The position numbers were made by a program, and so were the translations under genes. The notes under the pieces are model-generated. The model was not told the DNA's origin. It worked only from the letters and a program-made list of their open reading frames with translations, and ran no database searches. A stretch of DNA of 64,000 bases from Lithospermum erythrorhizon (lineage: Eukaryota > Streptophyta > Magnoliopsida > Boraginales > Boraginaceae): assembly GCA_019722365.1 (NCBI GenBank), contig JADFUC010000514.1, positions 434,001-498,000 on the forward strand, given 5' to 3'. Positions 1 through 12,252 of this stretch are shown in pieces; within the stretch, counting starts at the first letter, position 1; every line of letters begins with the position of its first letter.

Positions 1-302
1 TCAAACATAGCAAAAGAACAAATCCTCAAAGGACCATCAAACCAAGACTTATCCCACAAATTAGAGTCTGCTATCTCTAAATACACCATTACTTTATATG
101 CCAAAGAAAACTTATCAAAATCCTTTTCAATTGTAATTAAACAGCTAAATATAGCGATCTCCATAAAACAAACGACTAAAGTTAACATTTTTAAACAATA
201 GTTCCATACTTAAAAAACTCTGTAATTGAAATCAGATGAAGCATTCCAAACCAATAACCATCAATGATCAAACAAATTGAACTAAAATCAATAACTATCA
301 TC

Positions 303-450
303 AACATGCCTCGGCCTAAGTAGGGTAGGGTGGGTGGATAGATTGTAGGCAGCCGTTTACCACTGTAGAAATAACCTAAGCAAGGAGGTTATTTCCGAAT
401 TGACATAAGAGTGAAGTGCAAAAACTATCTACGACTTCACAATAGATAAT
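303..450 (+). repeat. SINE-like dispersed repeat, family A, copy 1
   Basis: Shares with copies at 54815 and 59033 the ordered blocks CCTAAG(C/T)(A/G)GG, GGAT-G-TTGTAGGCAGCC, TACC(A/C)CTGT, GGAGGTTATTTCCGAATTGAC and GAAGTGCAAAAACTATCTAC. The block order and the GGAGGCTGTTTCCGA-type segment resemble Au-like plant SINEs; that naming is tentative. It lies 3' of eL39, with no other gene in 1-740. Confidence 0.6.
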
Positions 451-740
451 AACAATCAAATTACACAAGAAAAAACCCAAAAGAATCTACAATCAAAACG
501 TCACAAGATACATCACCAATTAAACGCCAAACAAACGCGATCAGCATCCATCCATTCCAATTAATCAGCTAAACACAATCACTTCCATAAAAGAAATCTG
601 TCAACCGTTTAAATTAATTAAGCAGCTAAACATAGTCATCTCCATAAAACAAAATAACCAAAGTTATCATTTTTCAAGTAATAATTCCATACAAAAACCA
701 CATTACAATTGGAATCTGGGGAACGAATCCATTGAGGAAT

Positions 741-1660
<920 letters not shown>

Positions 1661-2220
1661 TGTTGCTGCTGCTGGAGACGGCTGCGTAAACCCTAATTTA
1701 GAGAAGAAGCTCAAAATGTAGGGTTATTGTAGATATATAGTGATTGAGAATATATTGCAAGTAGGTCCCTAGTATATTTTTGTAATGGGATTCGCACCCG
1801 CAAGGCGTGGGGCTCATCACGTGGGTAAATGTGACAATCGAGCAAAGAAATTGTTGGTGAGAATGTTCATCAAAATTTCGCGATTCTGAAGTTGATTAAT
1901 CATGGCTGGTATTGCTTAATATACCGAATACCGAGTGTACTCAAAGTTGCCCAAATAATTTGTTTGGGCATGAGATTATCATCTCCGTTAATCCCTTAGA
2001 AATATGACTTTCTAATTATTTGATACATATTTGAGAAGGTTAATGATTTTCCCATTCCAAATCTTGATATTGAGGGGTATTTGTTAAATCGGCGAAAATT
2101 AGCGAAGCTGGCAGATTGCGAATCGAATCTTTGAAAATATTAAAAGTGTTTTGATAGAAGTTCGAAAGACGAAGCTTAGAATTGAGTTGTTTTTGGCAAT
2201 TTTCTTTCTGCGGCCCAATT
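1661..2220 (-). promoter_or_regulatory. eL39 5' region: telo-box, G-box and distal site II-like motif
   Basis: Read on the minus strand, this lies upstream of the eL39 ATG. It contains AAACCCTAA (1688-1696, plus strand), the telo-box common near the start sites of ribosomal protein genes, a CACGTG G-box at 1818-1823, and TGGGCC (minus strand, 2212-2217), a site II-type element. Motifs are seen directly; their function here is inferred from plant ribosomal protein promoters. The start site itself was not located. Confidence 0.5.
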
Positions 2221-4316
2221 CGTTTCTTTATATATGAATCGTATATTAAATAAATATCTTATAATAGATAATTAAATAATAATAAATCTTATTAATTAGA
2301 TTATAAATAGTAGTATAAATATAATAATTTGATTAAATTGCAAATCCAGTATTATAAATTGAATAGATAAATGGATAAAATTATTGATTGAAAATACAAA
2401 AGAATTAACAAATCCAGTAGTATAAATATAGCAAATCACAGAGTAGTATAAATATAGCAAATCAGTATTAACAATCTGTTACAATACATTGAATAAAATC
2501 TGAATTAAATTGAAAATCTGAGGAGTGTAATGACGACAGAGATAATTATTTCTTGTATTATGATACAGCTAAATAAAATACAAAAATTAAATTGAAAATA
2601 ACACATTGAGTTTTATAAATTGAATAGAGAAGGATAAAAATTATTAATATGTGATAGAATTGGAAGAAGAATGTGGGTGAAGAAAAAAAGAATAGGTTGT
2701 TTTAACTTAGGGTTAGGAGTAGGATAGAGGAGAATTGTGAGATTATTTGATTAAAGGTAAAAAATAAACTAGAATTTTAACTTAATTTTTTTGTTAAGAA
2801 TTTTGATAAGTACTTGAATTTATTAAGCACTTAAAATAATTCATTAACAAGCAAAGCTTAATAAATTCGGTATTGAATTAGTGGTTAAATTAATAATAGG
2901 TTTAACAAACTTTTCCCAGACACTCTAACTTTTATTTTGGAACCATTTTCTTAGAGTCTTGTCCAGTTGGGATTCTACAGGATTTTAGAGCGAGAAAAGC
3001 CAAATCGAATTTTGCAGTTTTGTGAAAAATCACGAAAAAAGTCGGTCGGTTATCCGAAATCCGTTGTTCTAGGATTTTGAAACAACTGTGGGCCGTTTTA
3101 TCGGATTTGGTGGATTTTTTATTTATATTTTGAGAACTATGTTTGATTTTTTGGGTCGTATATACGATATTTCTGATATGATAATAATAAACAAAATTAA
3201 AATAATAGCATGTAAGTTCAAAACTCAAATATCTAAAAACATGAATAATAATAAGTTCAAATCTCCAAATACTAATAATAAGTTCAAATGTCGAATCTGA
3301 GAATAATAATAAGTTCAATTGTTAAAATACTTAGAATATTAATGAAGTTCAAATGTCCAAAATACAAGAAAATATAGAATTTAAATCGATACATTCAAAA
3401 GACAACAAAGCCATTGCCTTTATTAGGTAGCAAATCGAAGATATGTGAGATAGTTACCCAGCAACAAATGAAGATATATGTCGAGGAAGAAGCCATTGCG
3501 CTGCTTATTAATTAATATTTGAACACAATTAATTAATATTTGAACTAAATTAATTAATATTTGAACATAACTAGCGATACATAACTAAACCGATCACAGA
3601 ATTTTAATTTGTATAAATTAAATAAATTATACAATTTATGGTATAACAAAGCGATATAAAATTATAATTTTAAATAATATTTGTTAAGACTAAGTAACTA
3701 AAATTATGTTTAATATTATAATGTTTCTTATAACTAAAATTAAACAAATAATCAAAATTTAAAAATTTAAATTTTACCAAACTTCTTGGATGACTTGCGA
3801 AGGAGAGGAGGAGGAGGGCAGGAGGTTGCCGGAGGTAGAGGAAGGGGAAGGGGGAGTTGTGGGCGTGTTGAAATTTTGAGGAGATAGGCATTTAGAAATT
3901 TGAGGGAAGCGGGGTTAGGTTTAGGGTTATCTTGTGTTTACTTGGTTAAATTTTTTAAAAAACATTTTCATCATCGGTGGACAGTTATATCCGGTGTTTA
4001 TACATTACTAACCGGACTGATTGGTTCAAGTATTACAACAAGCATCCAGGATCTGTCCGGACGGTTGGTCGGATATTTAAATCGCATCGGCAACCACAGG
4101 ATTTTACACACTCTAGTGAGCCAATTGTCAATAAATGGAGTGCAAAAATCATTGACCTTTAAAAACTTCGGGTTTAGAATCGACATCGAGCCGGTTCAGT
4201 CTGAGTTTCATTTTATCGAGGCGCGCGAGTTGGAAAAATTAGGCTCGACTTGATTAGTAAGTGGCGATTTCCAGCTATTGATACATTGTTTTGTGTTTTA
4301 TTATGGGTGTTTGTTA
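2221..4316. other. Intergenic AT-rich DNA with short tandem repeats, no gene seen
   Basis: Two copies of AGTAGTATAAATATAGCAAA lie at about 2431-2462. Four loose copies of AATAATAAGTTCAAATG lie between 3245 and 3360. Three copies of AATTAATTAATATTTGAAC lie at about 3507-3568. Open frames here (for example on the minus strand at 2932-3318) lack an ATG context, family resemblance or coding-like composition, so I do not call a gene. Confidence 0.6.
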
Positions 4317-5491
4317 GACCACCTCCAGTAGCTCTTTTTTGGGGTGAAAAAATAGCACCAAAAGCTCCAACAACTCCTTTTGTGCATGAAAACTTTTGAA
4401 GATTTTTTTAAAAAACTTCTCATTTTTGTAGTAGCGAGAAAAGGCGATGGGGTGGGACATGGGCATTTTTGGGTTGGGTGTTTGTATGAGGTTTAGATTT
4501 CAAATCTCTAAAGTGTCTTAGAAATGTTGATTTAAATTGGTGTTTTCAGTTTTTTCTTATTCGTTCTTTAAATTATAATTTATGTTTAAAATATTATTTT
4601 TTTCAATTTTTTTACCAATATTTCTAACTTTTCAATATCTATAAATAGACACCAATATTGATACATTTCAACATCAAATTTATTTTTTTTGTTTTTCTTC
4701 AATATTACCATCTTTTTTTCCATCTATTTTCTAAAAGCATGTTTACTTAACTTTTAACCTACTGAAATGGATCATAATCAAAGTACAATTTCCACTTTAA
4801 TTTTATGTTTCACAATCAGCCCCTCCCAAAATCACAATATCAGCGCCCGCTTAAAATTATCGAGAATATCTTAGGAATGCCAAATAATGCTCAAATGCAT
4901 ATATGATGCCACAAAATTATGGTATCACACATATAATTATGCATATATGCAATTTGTTAAATAATCAGGTAATTTTGAGATGAGTCATCGTTTTGCTTGG
5001 ATGATAAACTGCAATTTTCTCCATTTTTGCCTCAGTATTTGAACGACAAAAAGCAAGTAATTATTCACACTTGGAGTAGATTTCAATTGAATTTCAAATT
5101 GTCCTTACTTTTATCAACGTTTTTAATTATATTTGTGTGTTTTAATAATTTATGTATGTTGGCTTCTTTAATAAGTATAATGTTGTTTTTATTATTACAT
5201 AAATATATAAATAAATTATTAAATTTAATTATTATAATAAGATTTTATTCATTATTATGTAACCGTTAATTGATTATTATCATGTGTAAAATGTAAAAGT
5301 AGAGAGAATGAATAGTTATGGTAGGATATATGTTAGTGATGTGGATGAAAGAGAAAAGTGAAATATTATTTGAAAAGCCCATTTATTGGCGAGGATGTAA
5401 TCTTTTGAATATATATGATGATGTGGGGTAGGAATTCTATGATGTGGAAGTGTGTTTTTAGTTTTTGAAAAAGTGGCTATTGGAGATGGTC
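4317..5491. mobile_element. Non-autonomous PIF/Harbinger-like DNA transposon, 1175 bp, TTA target duplication
   Basis: The left end reads GACCACCTCCAGTAGC and the reverse complement of the right end reads GACCATCTCCAATAGCC, an imperfect terminal inverted repeat. Both ends are flanked directly by TTA (4314-4316 and 5492-5494), the target-site duplication typical of PIF/Harbinger. The ATCTCCAA-type terminus is common in plant members of this group. The interior is AT-rich and encodes no recognisable transposase or Myb-like protein; a plus-strand open frame at 4997-5269 is hydrophobic and looks fortuitous. An element of this size without a transposase is best viewed as an internally deleted or long MITE-type derivative. 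Confidence 0.7.
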
Positions 5492-5540
5492 TTAACCAAC
5501 ATATAATCCCCCATTTCATAGACCTCTACACTTTTATCAG

Positions 5541-5660
5541 CCTTGTCGTAGCGCAGTGGTAAAACGTAGAAGATTGAATACAGTCTTGTGACATGATATG
5601 GGAGTTCGCTTTAAGTGAAGCTTCTTGTATGGGCATTAGGCAATTTGGTATCCTAACGTC
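5541..5660 (+). repeat. tRNA-derived SINE-like element (box A and box B visible)
   Basis: TAGCGCAGTGGT at 5549-5560 fits the RNA polymerase III A box, and GGAGTTCGCTTT about 40 bp further on resembles a B box. No cloverleaf or mature tRNA could be drawn, so it is a SINE head and not a tRNA gene. The 3' end is uncertain. Confidence 0.5.
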
Positions 5661-8600
5661 GAGCTATATCGCTTAAGTAATTAAAGCTTAACTTTTATAA
5701 ATTGTCGAACCATGTGAGGATCTTGGGAGTAGTAGGAAAATTGGGAGGAATATACGGTATTCCAGTATTGTGCTAGTGTAGTTGGCCCAACTCTTAAACC
5801 AGACACATAGTGCCAACTCGGTTCATTTGCTACGTCTAGTTTAGATGGCATCGGGTCTAGTCCGATTCGATCAGAGTCATCCATCAGCTTACCATTGGAT
5901 TCTTGGGAATCAAGCAGATGATCGGTTGGTTAAACACCATTTTTACAGTACTAATGTTGCTTGAAACAAAAAACAAAAAATATCGATTATTAACACGTCT
6001 AATAAGATTGTTTACTTATAGATTTTGATGGCTGAATTTAAATGAAATTTGACATTCATAATGTAATAGTTTTGATTCAAATCAAAATAATCTATATTAT
6101 TACTTAAGGTACAAATGAAGTTTGTTATCGTATTTTTATTTGACAATTGAAAAATATATTAGACAATCCTTTTGGAAATTAAAATAGAAACAATACAATA
6201 CAATACGATATTAATTAGTTCCAAAAATCTCAAAAATTGTGGATTCAGCCCTATAATAATGTTCAAGTTTTGATTTCTTTAAATTGACGGGGAATTTGGA
6301 GTACATTTTCAGGTGTAATAAATATATTAAAGTTTCAACATTCTAATTTGTTACCTTAGTTTTACTACTAAATTTGCTACAATTATAAATTTAAGATCAA
6401 ATTAGCAACAATAACAAAATATCTATGACCGTGTATATATATGACCAAATAAATAAGCTAACAATTTCCCAATCAGTTGAGCTTACGTGTGAGTTGAGTT
6501 GTGACGATGAGAAATTCAGAAGTCTTACTCTTTACGCGTTAGGATTAAGGTGCTAATACGGGCCCTACTTACCCATTAGTTTTGCAATTATAAGTGTCAA
6601 CTAATTTTTCTTCTAAATTTCTAATCCATCTTTCTATTATTACCTGTAAACCAAGTTTTATTAGATTACTTTATATTAAGATAGATGAAGACATGATCAA
6701 GAACAATAACTTCCATTCAAATTTTTTTCGACAATATCTCAATCTATCTCAATACTTTAGTTTGTATCTCAGTTGAACATGCTACTTTAGCATACATTTT
6801 CCTTAGTCTATTATGCATATGGTTGAATAAAGAGATCCCTCAATATAGAGATGAGTTAGACATTGTATTCTTATGGTTGATCTCATTTAGTGAGATATGA
6901 CATGATCTGCTTTGGTTTTATATAATATTTTCGATTTGAAACTATCCAAAGAATCCCAAAAAGGATAAATTAGAATTTTCTGATATAACCGTGTCCGTAT
7001 ACCTTAGCTCCCATATTTTTTATCGGTAGAAGTGTGATTGTTAATTCTCAACGATTCTCCTAAATAAATTTACACCAAGAGGGTAACCCATGATCTCTTC
7101 TTATTGTATTCAAGACTTCAATAAGGAGGATATTAAGTATGAGGTATTACTTACGGATGTTATCTTTGTTTTTTTGAAAGCATATGTCGTTAATATTTTG
7201 TTGTTTAAAGATAAGAATATTGCTATATTACGCTACTTTTTTTCAATCTTGTCGTAATGATGAGTGCAATCAGTCGCTAAAATTTCTGATATGATAACCA
7301 ATTTTTTTTTCAAATGCGGCTATATCATGTATATATTATGTGATACTATTTGTTATAATTGAATTAATAGTTTACTACCTAATTACCCTGGAGTTGTAAA
7401 TGTTATCCTATATAACACTTGGTATCTCTAAGAAGTGATATGTCACATGTGAACAAAAACTTGTGTTCCCTACAAATCAAGAAACGTCCAACATGTGAAA
7501 AATTAAAGACACAAGCATGTGGAGATCAGACAACACATACACAATGCTAGAAACCAAATCAGATATACAGGGGAAGCAAATAAATGTTCCTCTCTTTGTT
7601 TTATCATAAAGATTCATGAACTAATCTAACGTGCAAGTGTTTCTCAGATATAATACGTTAAGGTATACAAATAAATGGTAGTCAAGATCATATATGGTGC
7701 GTTCACGAGGCACATCTCAGCGGACATCGGATCGCCTTTAGCGGTGCGTCTTGTGCGCATCAGCTGTGGAGTTCGATCTACAGCGTGACAGTAGTATTCT
7801 TAATTTAGGAATAGATGCTTGGTGTTAGGGGATTCTGCAAGCATGTTGAAGGCTACGTGTATGGGGTGTCTGTGGGCCCAGATTAGAAAGCGTCACCGGA
7901 TAAGCATAAAATTAGTGATGGAGTTAGCGGGTGTGGGCGTCGCTTAGATTGAAATATCGGGAAAAGATTATATATGGTCTGCTACTTAGGCGTTAAACTA
8001 GTCAGAAATTGTAGCCTTGCCTGATTTTATGTATGGATAAGGTCAATTTGATTTTGTTCATTTACTTCAAGTTCATGCAATTGAACATTCTCTGTTTGCA
8101 GAATAATAAATAATGTAATTGATGCTCTTTTATGATTATTACATGGATCTTGATTTTGTGGATGTCCCATCGAGCAAAGCAAGGGAATTAATCAATCGGA
8201 GTTAATCTAGTTCAATTTTACGTACATGGGCGGGCTCTTTGAGGCAAGTAGGTCTCGATCCACCTCAATTTTTTAAAATATTAATTTTATTTTAATTTTT
8301 TTTGAAAAAATGTAGCGTATTTTATTAAAATTTTGTAAATCTACGTTATTTGGCCTTTTCAATTTAAAATACCGATTTTTAACTACGTATGAAGCATAAT
8401 TAGTTTTTATTTCAGTTCTGATTTTGTAATTTAAATGCAACAATATTATTTTCGTGGACCAATGTGCAATTGAGTTATGATTATTTGAGTTCAAACCACA
8501 ATTCTCTCGAAACACTACCCAACATTATGTAAGATAAGTAACATTATGTATAATGTATGAGGAAGATCGAAGATCAGATATTTACTTAATTTTTGGAAAA

Positions 8601-9502
8601 CAAATCAAGAGAACATATATGTGTTGAAAGCATGCAATGTGGTTTCTTTAGCATATATGCCCACAATACAACATGGAAGGATTGTTTTAACTTTTATGCA
8701 TGTGGCGGATACGACAAGTTTGAAGTATGGTCAATCAATTGGTCTAAGAAGACAGATGAATGCAAAATTGCCAATAAAATTGTATGACCCCTTATTTTTT
8801 AACCGAATCATTGAAACTTAATACTCATAAGAAAAATTAATTTAATTTTTTATGATCGACAGGTTCTAAAATTCAAGTATGATATATGTATTTTGATGAA
8901 AACAAAAATATTAATGAATTTTTTTTGTTAATTAGTGATGACAAACATTAATAAGCAAAGTAACGAATTAAAAACCTCCAAAGAGAAATACAACCAGGTC
9001 TATATGAAGACCCCCTCTAGATATTCTACACAAATTGGACTAATAACCCAATCAACTAAATCAATGAAAACAGGCTTATCATTTCATAGTTCTGAAATGG
9101 CCCATAGTAAACTTATCTGATAGTCCGAGATAAATGGGTCGGAGTGTCGATTATTCAAAGCGGATGGGCGGCCTTATCTGTAGAATAGTAATTTTTTAGG
9201 AAATGATTTCTGGCCCAATGAAGCTTCACAACTCTTCTGTTTACCAAATAGGGGAAGCCAAATAGTGCATTTGGCTTCAGCCTTATTTGGGTGTGTGTAT
9301 ACTTTCGGCTCGGCCAAGCAGAGATGAGCAACCGGTATAAAACCCAGCCAACCACAAATCTCCCGTTTATTTATTGATCTCACGAGACAACCAACGGCCA
9401 TACATGAGTCAACCAAATGAAACACTTAACTTCACTTCAGCCGCTCATTAAACAAGCTATCAGTCGAGAGAGCGAAGCAGAGAGAGGGAGAGTAAGTCCC
9501 AC
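5661..9502. other. Intergenic DNA, TE debris, no gene called
   Basis: Mostly AT-rich. A GC-richer block at about 7690-8000 has no open frame or recognisable family and is probably repeat-derived. A minus-strand frame at 5681-5884 and plus-strand frames at 8593-8821 look somewhat protein-like, but they are short and broken on both sides and I cannot assign them. A piece at 6145-6180 resembles a decayed Stowaway-type end, as in the eL39 array. Confidence 0.5.
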
Positions 9503-10039
9503 TGTTGGAAATCAATGAAATTGATTCGCTTTTTTATTGTCTCCGTTGAGACAATTGTGTATGGTATTCTAGGTTTGGTTAAATGAGATTACGAGCTTAG
9601 TGTTAGCACTTAGTAATTGTATATTACTAGTGTAGTTCTCATGATAATTTAAGGGGTTATAAGCGGTGCTAGATCTTACTCATTAATCGTTATAATAATA
9701 GTAATTGTGGTCAATTATTATTATTATACAATTTCTTATTATACGAGCACAGAAGGTCCTGTATTACAATGATATTGAATAATATTTCATGAATGAAATT
9801 AAGCGAGACTTGTATATTGAGAAATGTATCTTTCAATATTTATATATTTGTCAAATATAGTGATGAACATCAATTAAGATGGCACAAGTTTAATCAATTA
9901 AACGATTGAAAGTGATGAATAAACTTGATGAAGTTATTCGATGGTATTTCGTTAGTATTTTAATTGAGCTTTGTTAAGTTAATTCACTACAGAAGATACA
10001 GAGAGAAGAAAATTCTAGAGAGAATAAAAAAAATCAACA
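9503..10039 (+). mobile_element. Possible solo LTR, Copia-like ends, no target duplication found
   Basis: The segment starts TGTTGGAAATC and ends AATCAACA, giving TGTTG...CAACA inverted ends like many Copia LTRs. It carries AG-rich sequence (agagagaagaaaattctaga) just before the end. The 5-bp flanks (CCCAC and TGTTT) do not match, so integrity is not demonstrated. Confidence 0.3.
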
Positions 10040-11100
10040 TGTTTAAAAAAAAAATATCGTGAGTTCGATAGTTTTTCTTATTATTATAGACGGAGTTGAC
10101 TGGTGGTTAGATAGACATTTTTAACACTTATAAAGATAGAGATTAAAGATCAAATATTGATTGCATTCTAAGGTTTAGAAACAAATTAATTTTTACTATT
10201 GATATGATAACACACGTTAACATAAAAATTGAATCCCATCTATTGCCATGACTACTAGCTAGATGTTATACTTGATATATACAAATGCCATACCTGGTTT
10301 AATGGCTTTTTCTTTTTATACAAAATCTTCAATTTTAGCAATACCCCACCCTGAGCCATATATATACCTTGGTACTTGCCTACTTGGCATGTGGGCTTGT
10401 TTCCAAGTTTTAACAATCGTAAAATCAGAACGATCTATATTTTTTGCTGGATCATGCATTAAAGAAACCTCTAAAATATTTTAATAGCTAGATTTCATGG
10501 AAATGAAAAGATTATGGAATACCTCGAAAGATCTATTAGCCTGCCATTATTTTTGTTCTTTTTCTACCCTATATCATCATAGGCTCCATATATATATATA
10601 TATATTGATTTTTTCTTTATATGATTGTAATATATTGTATATGAAGTTGGAATAATAATAAATAGGTTTAAAGATTTGAATATGGTTAAATTACTTTATC
10701 AATGATGCATCTAGTACATTCTTTGAAAGAACTAATGATGCAAATCACATGAAGATTTCATTTGAATTATCAAATGAAGATTTCATTTGAACTATCAAAA
10801 GACCATTGAAATATTTCATATCACTAGATTAAGATTTTTATTCATGAATAGGGGGTATTATTCAAGTCATGTGGCAATGAATTTGGTCAGCTTGATTTTT
10901 GTTTCCTTCACCAATCAAATATATCATTGCCCCAATAAGCCAACTAATGACTATCAGTACCCAAATAAAACCAAACAAGTCATGAGACCAAATGCTATTA
11001 TAGACTATTGTGGGACCTTGTTTTTACTCAAATTGGTTGCAGGCAATGTATGCCCCTCGACTACATAAACCCCACATTCAACCCCATTAATCTCCCCTAC
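10040..11100. other. Region upstream of the ERF gene, short repeats only
   Basis: Contains a degenerate SINE-like stretch at about 10087-10180 (TGGTGGTTAGATAGAC), a TA run at about 10590-10606, and a direct duplication of ATGAAGATTTCATTTGAA at about 10750-10796. No coding signal is visible apart from the ERF gene that follows. Confidence 0.45.
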
Positions 11101-11206
11101 CTTCATTTGCCTACATTATTTCTAGTACTCTTTTCAAGAATTGAATTCAGAAAGCCAAACAACAAATAAAGAAAGAAACATTTGCAATTTCAAGAGCAGC
11201 ATAACA

Positions 11207-12252
11207 ATGGCCAGAGCTCAACAAAAATACAGAGGTGTTCGTCAGAGGCATTGGGGCTCTTGGGTCTCCGAAATTCGCCACCCTATTTTGTAAGTATCTT
11301 ATGTTGTCTCCAAAATTAGTGTACCTTCTATTATTTTAAATGATCAATACTCAATAGCTTGAGTGATAGATAAGAGATGTACACTACATTGTTGTGTTAT
11401 AAACAATGTACGTACACAACACAAACGGTTTCAATCCACCACCAAAATCTTGACCCGTAAACCACTCGAGTTAGAATATAACGAGTTTTATATTCATCAA
11501 ACACTTACAATGACAAGGGTTAAACTAAAATTTGAAAACAATTAATCCTCCATCATTATGAAAGACTACTTTATCATTACCTCGAACCGTGTCCACCTGA
11601 AATACCAACAAAGAGTTTATGAACATTGATAGTGTATTTAATTAGATAGACATGATGGGACTATATATATTCACATGCACTTATTTTTACTATTTCATTA
11701 TATAATGAACTAAGATTTATTATACGTAGTATAACAAGTTTCATGATGTCCAATTTCAGGAAGACTAGAATTTGGTTGGGAACATTTGAAACAGCAGAGG
11801 ATGCAGCAAGAGCATATGATGAAGCAGCTAGACTAATGTGTGGAGCAAGGGCAAGAACAAACTTCCCTTATAACCCAAATGCACCTCAAACATCATCTTC
11901 CAAGCTTCTTTCAGCTACTCTAACAGCCAAATTGCATAAATGTTACATGGCTTCTCTGCAAGTTCCTAATAAAACACCTCATGTTCAAGACAAACCTAAA
12001 CAACATCTCCATCTTAATCATCATCCAATGGCATATAATCCATCTACTACTTACATTGGCGATAACGATACCAAATTATCGCCTATATCGCTTAATAATC
12101 AGTACCTAGATTCATATAACAATGCAGTTCCCCAAAGAGTTCAAATAGTGGATAATTCACACTTATTCCAATTCCAACCACTTGAAGATCATCAGATTGA
12201 GCAAATGATTGAGGAACTACTTGATCATGGCTCAATTGAGATTGTCATTTGA
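11207..12252 (+). CDS. ERF003: AP2/ERF transcription factor, ERF003-like (group V), complete
   Basis: A nuclear DNA-binding regulator of the single-AP2 ERF family. Exon 1 is 11207-11289 and exon 2 is 11760-12252; the intron (GTAAGT donor, TTTCAG acceptor) interrupts a Leu codon inside the AP2 domain. The 191-residue protein starts [19 protein letters not shown] and continues with [20 protein letters not shown], so the YRG and RAYD elements and the WLG motif are all present (domain about residues 7-64). The segment after the domain ([20 protein letters not shown]) and an acidic C-terminus ([11 protein letters not shown]) match the Arabidopsis ERF003 type better than the SHN/WIN1 wax regulators, which share the domain and the intron position. 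Group V factors have been linked to cuticle and cell-wall genes; the targets here are unknown. The start is the first ATG after an AC-rich leader, with AACAATGG context. Confidence 0.93.

Noticed and set aside
2932..3318. 128-codon minus-strand frame
   Set aside because: Composition follows the AT-rich DNA, there is no family resemblance, and the first codon is not a convincing start.
3900..4253. 117-codon plus-strand frame
   Set aside because: Starts at a non-ATG codon, no recognisable domain, and lies in repeat-rich DNA next to the Harbinger-like element.
5541..5620. Possible tRNA gene
   Set aside because: A- and B-box-like motifs are present, but no acceptor stem or cloverleaf can be drawn; a SINE explains it better.
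8593..8821. Frames reminiscent of a pentatricopeptide repeat piece (MLKACNVVSLAYMP)
   Set aside because: Only a few residues resemble the motif, two frames compete, and there are no neighbouring repeats.
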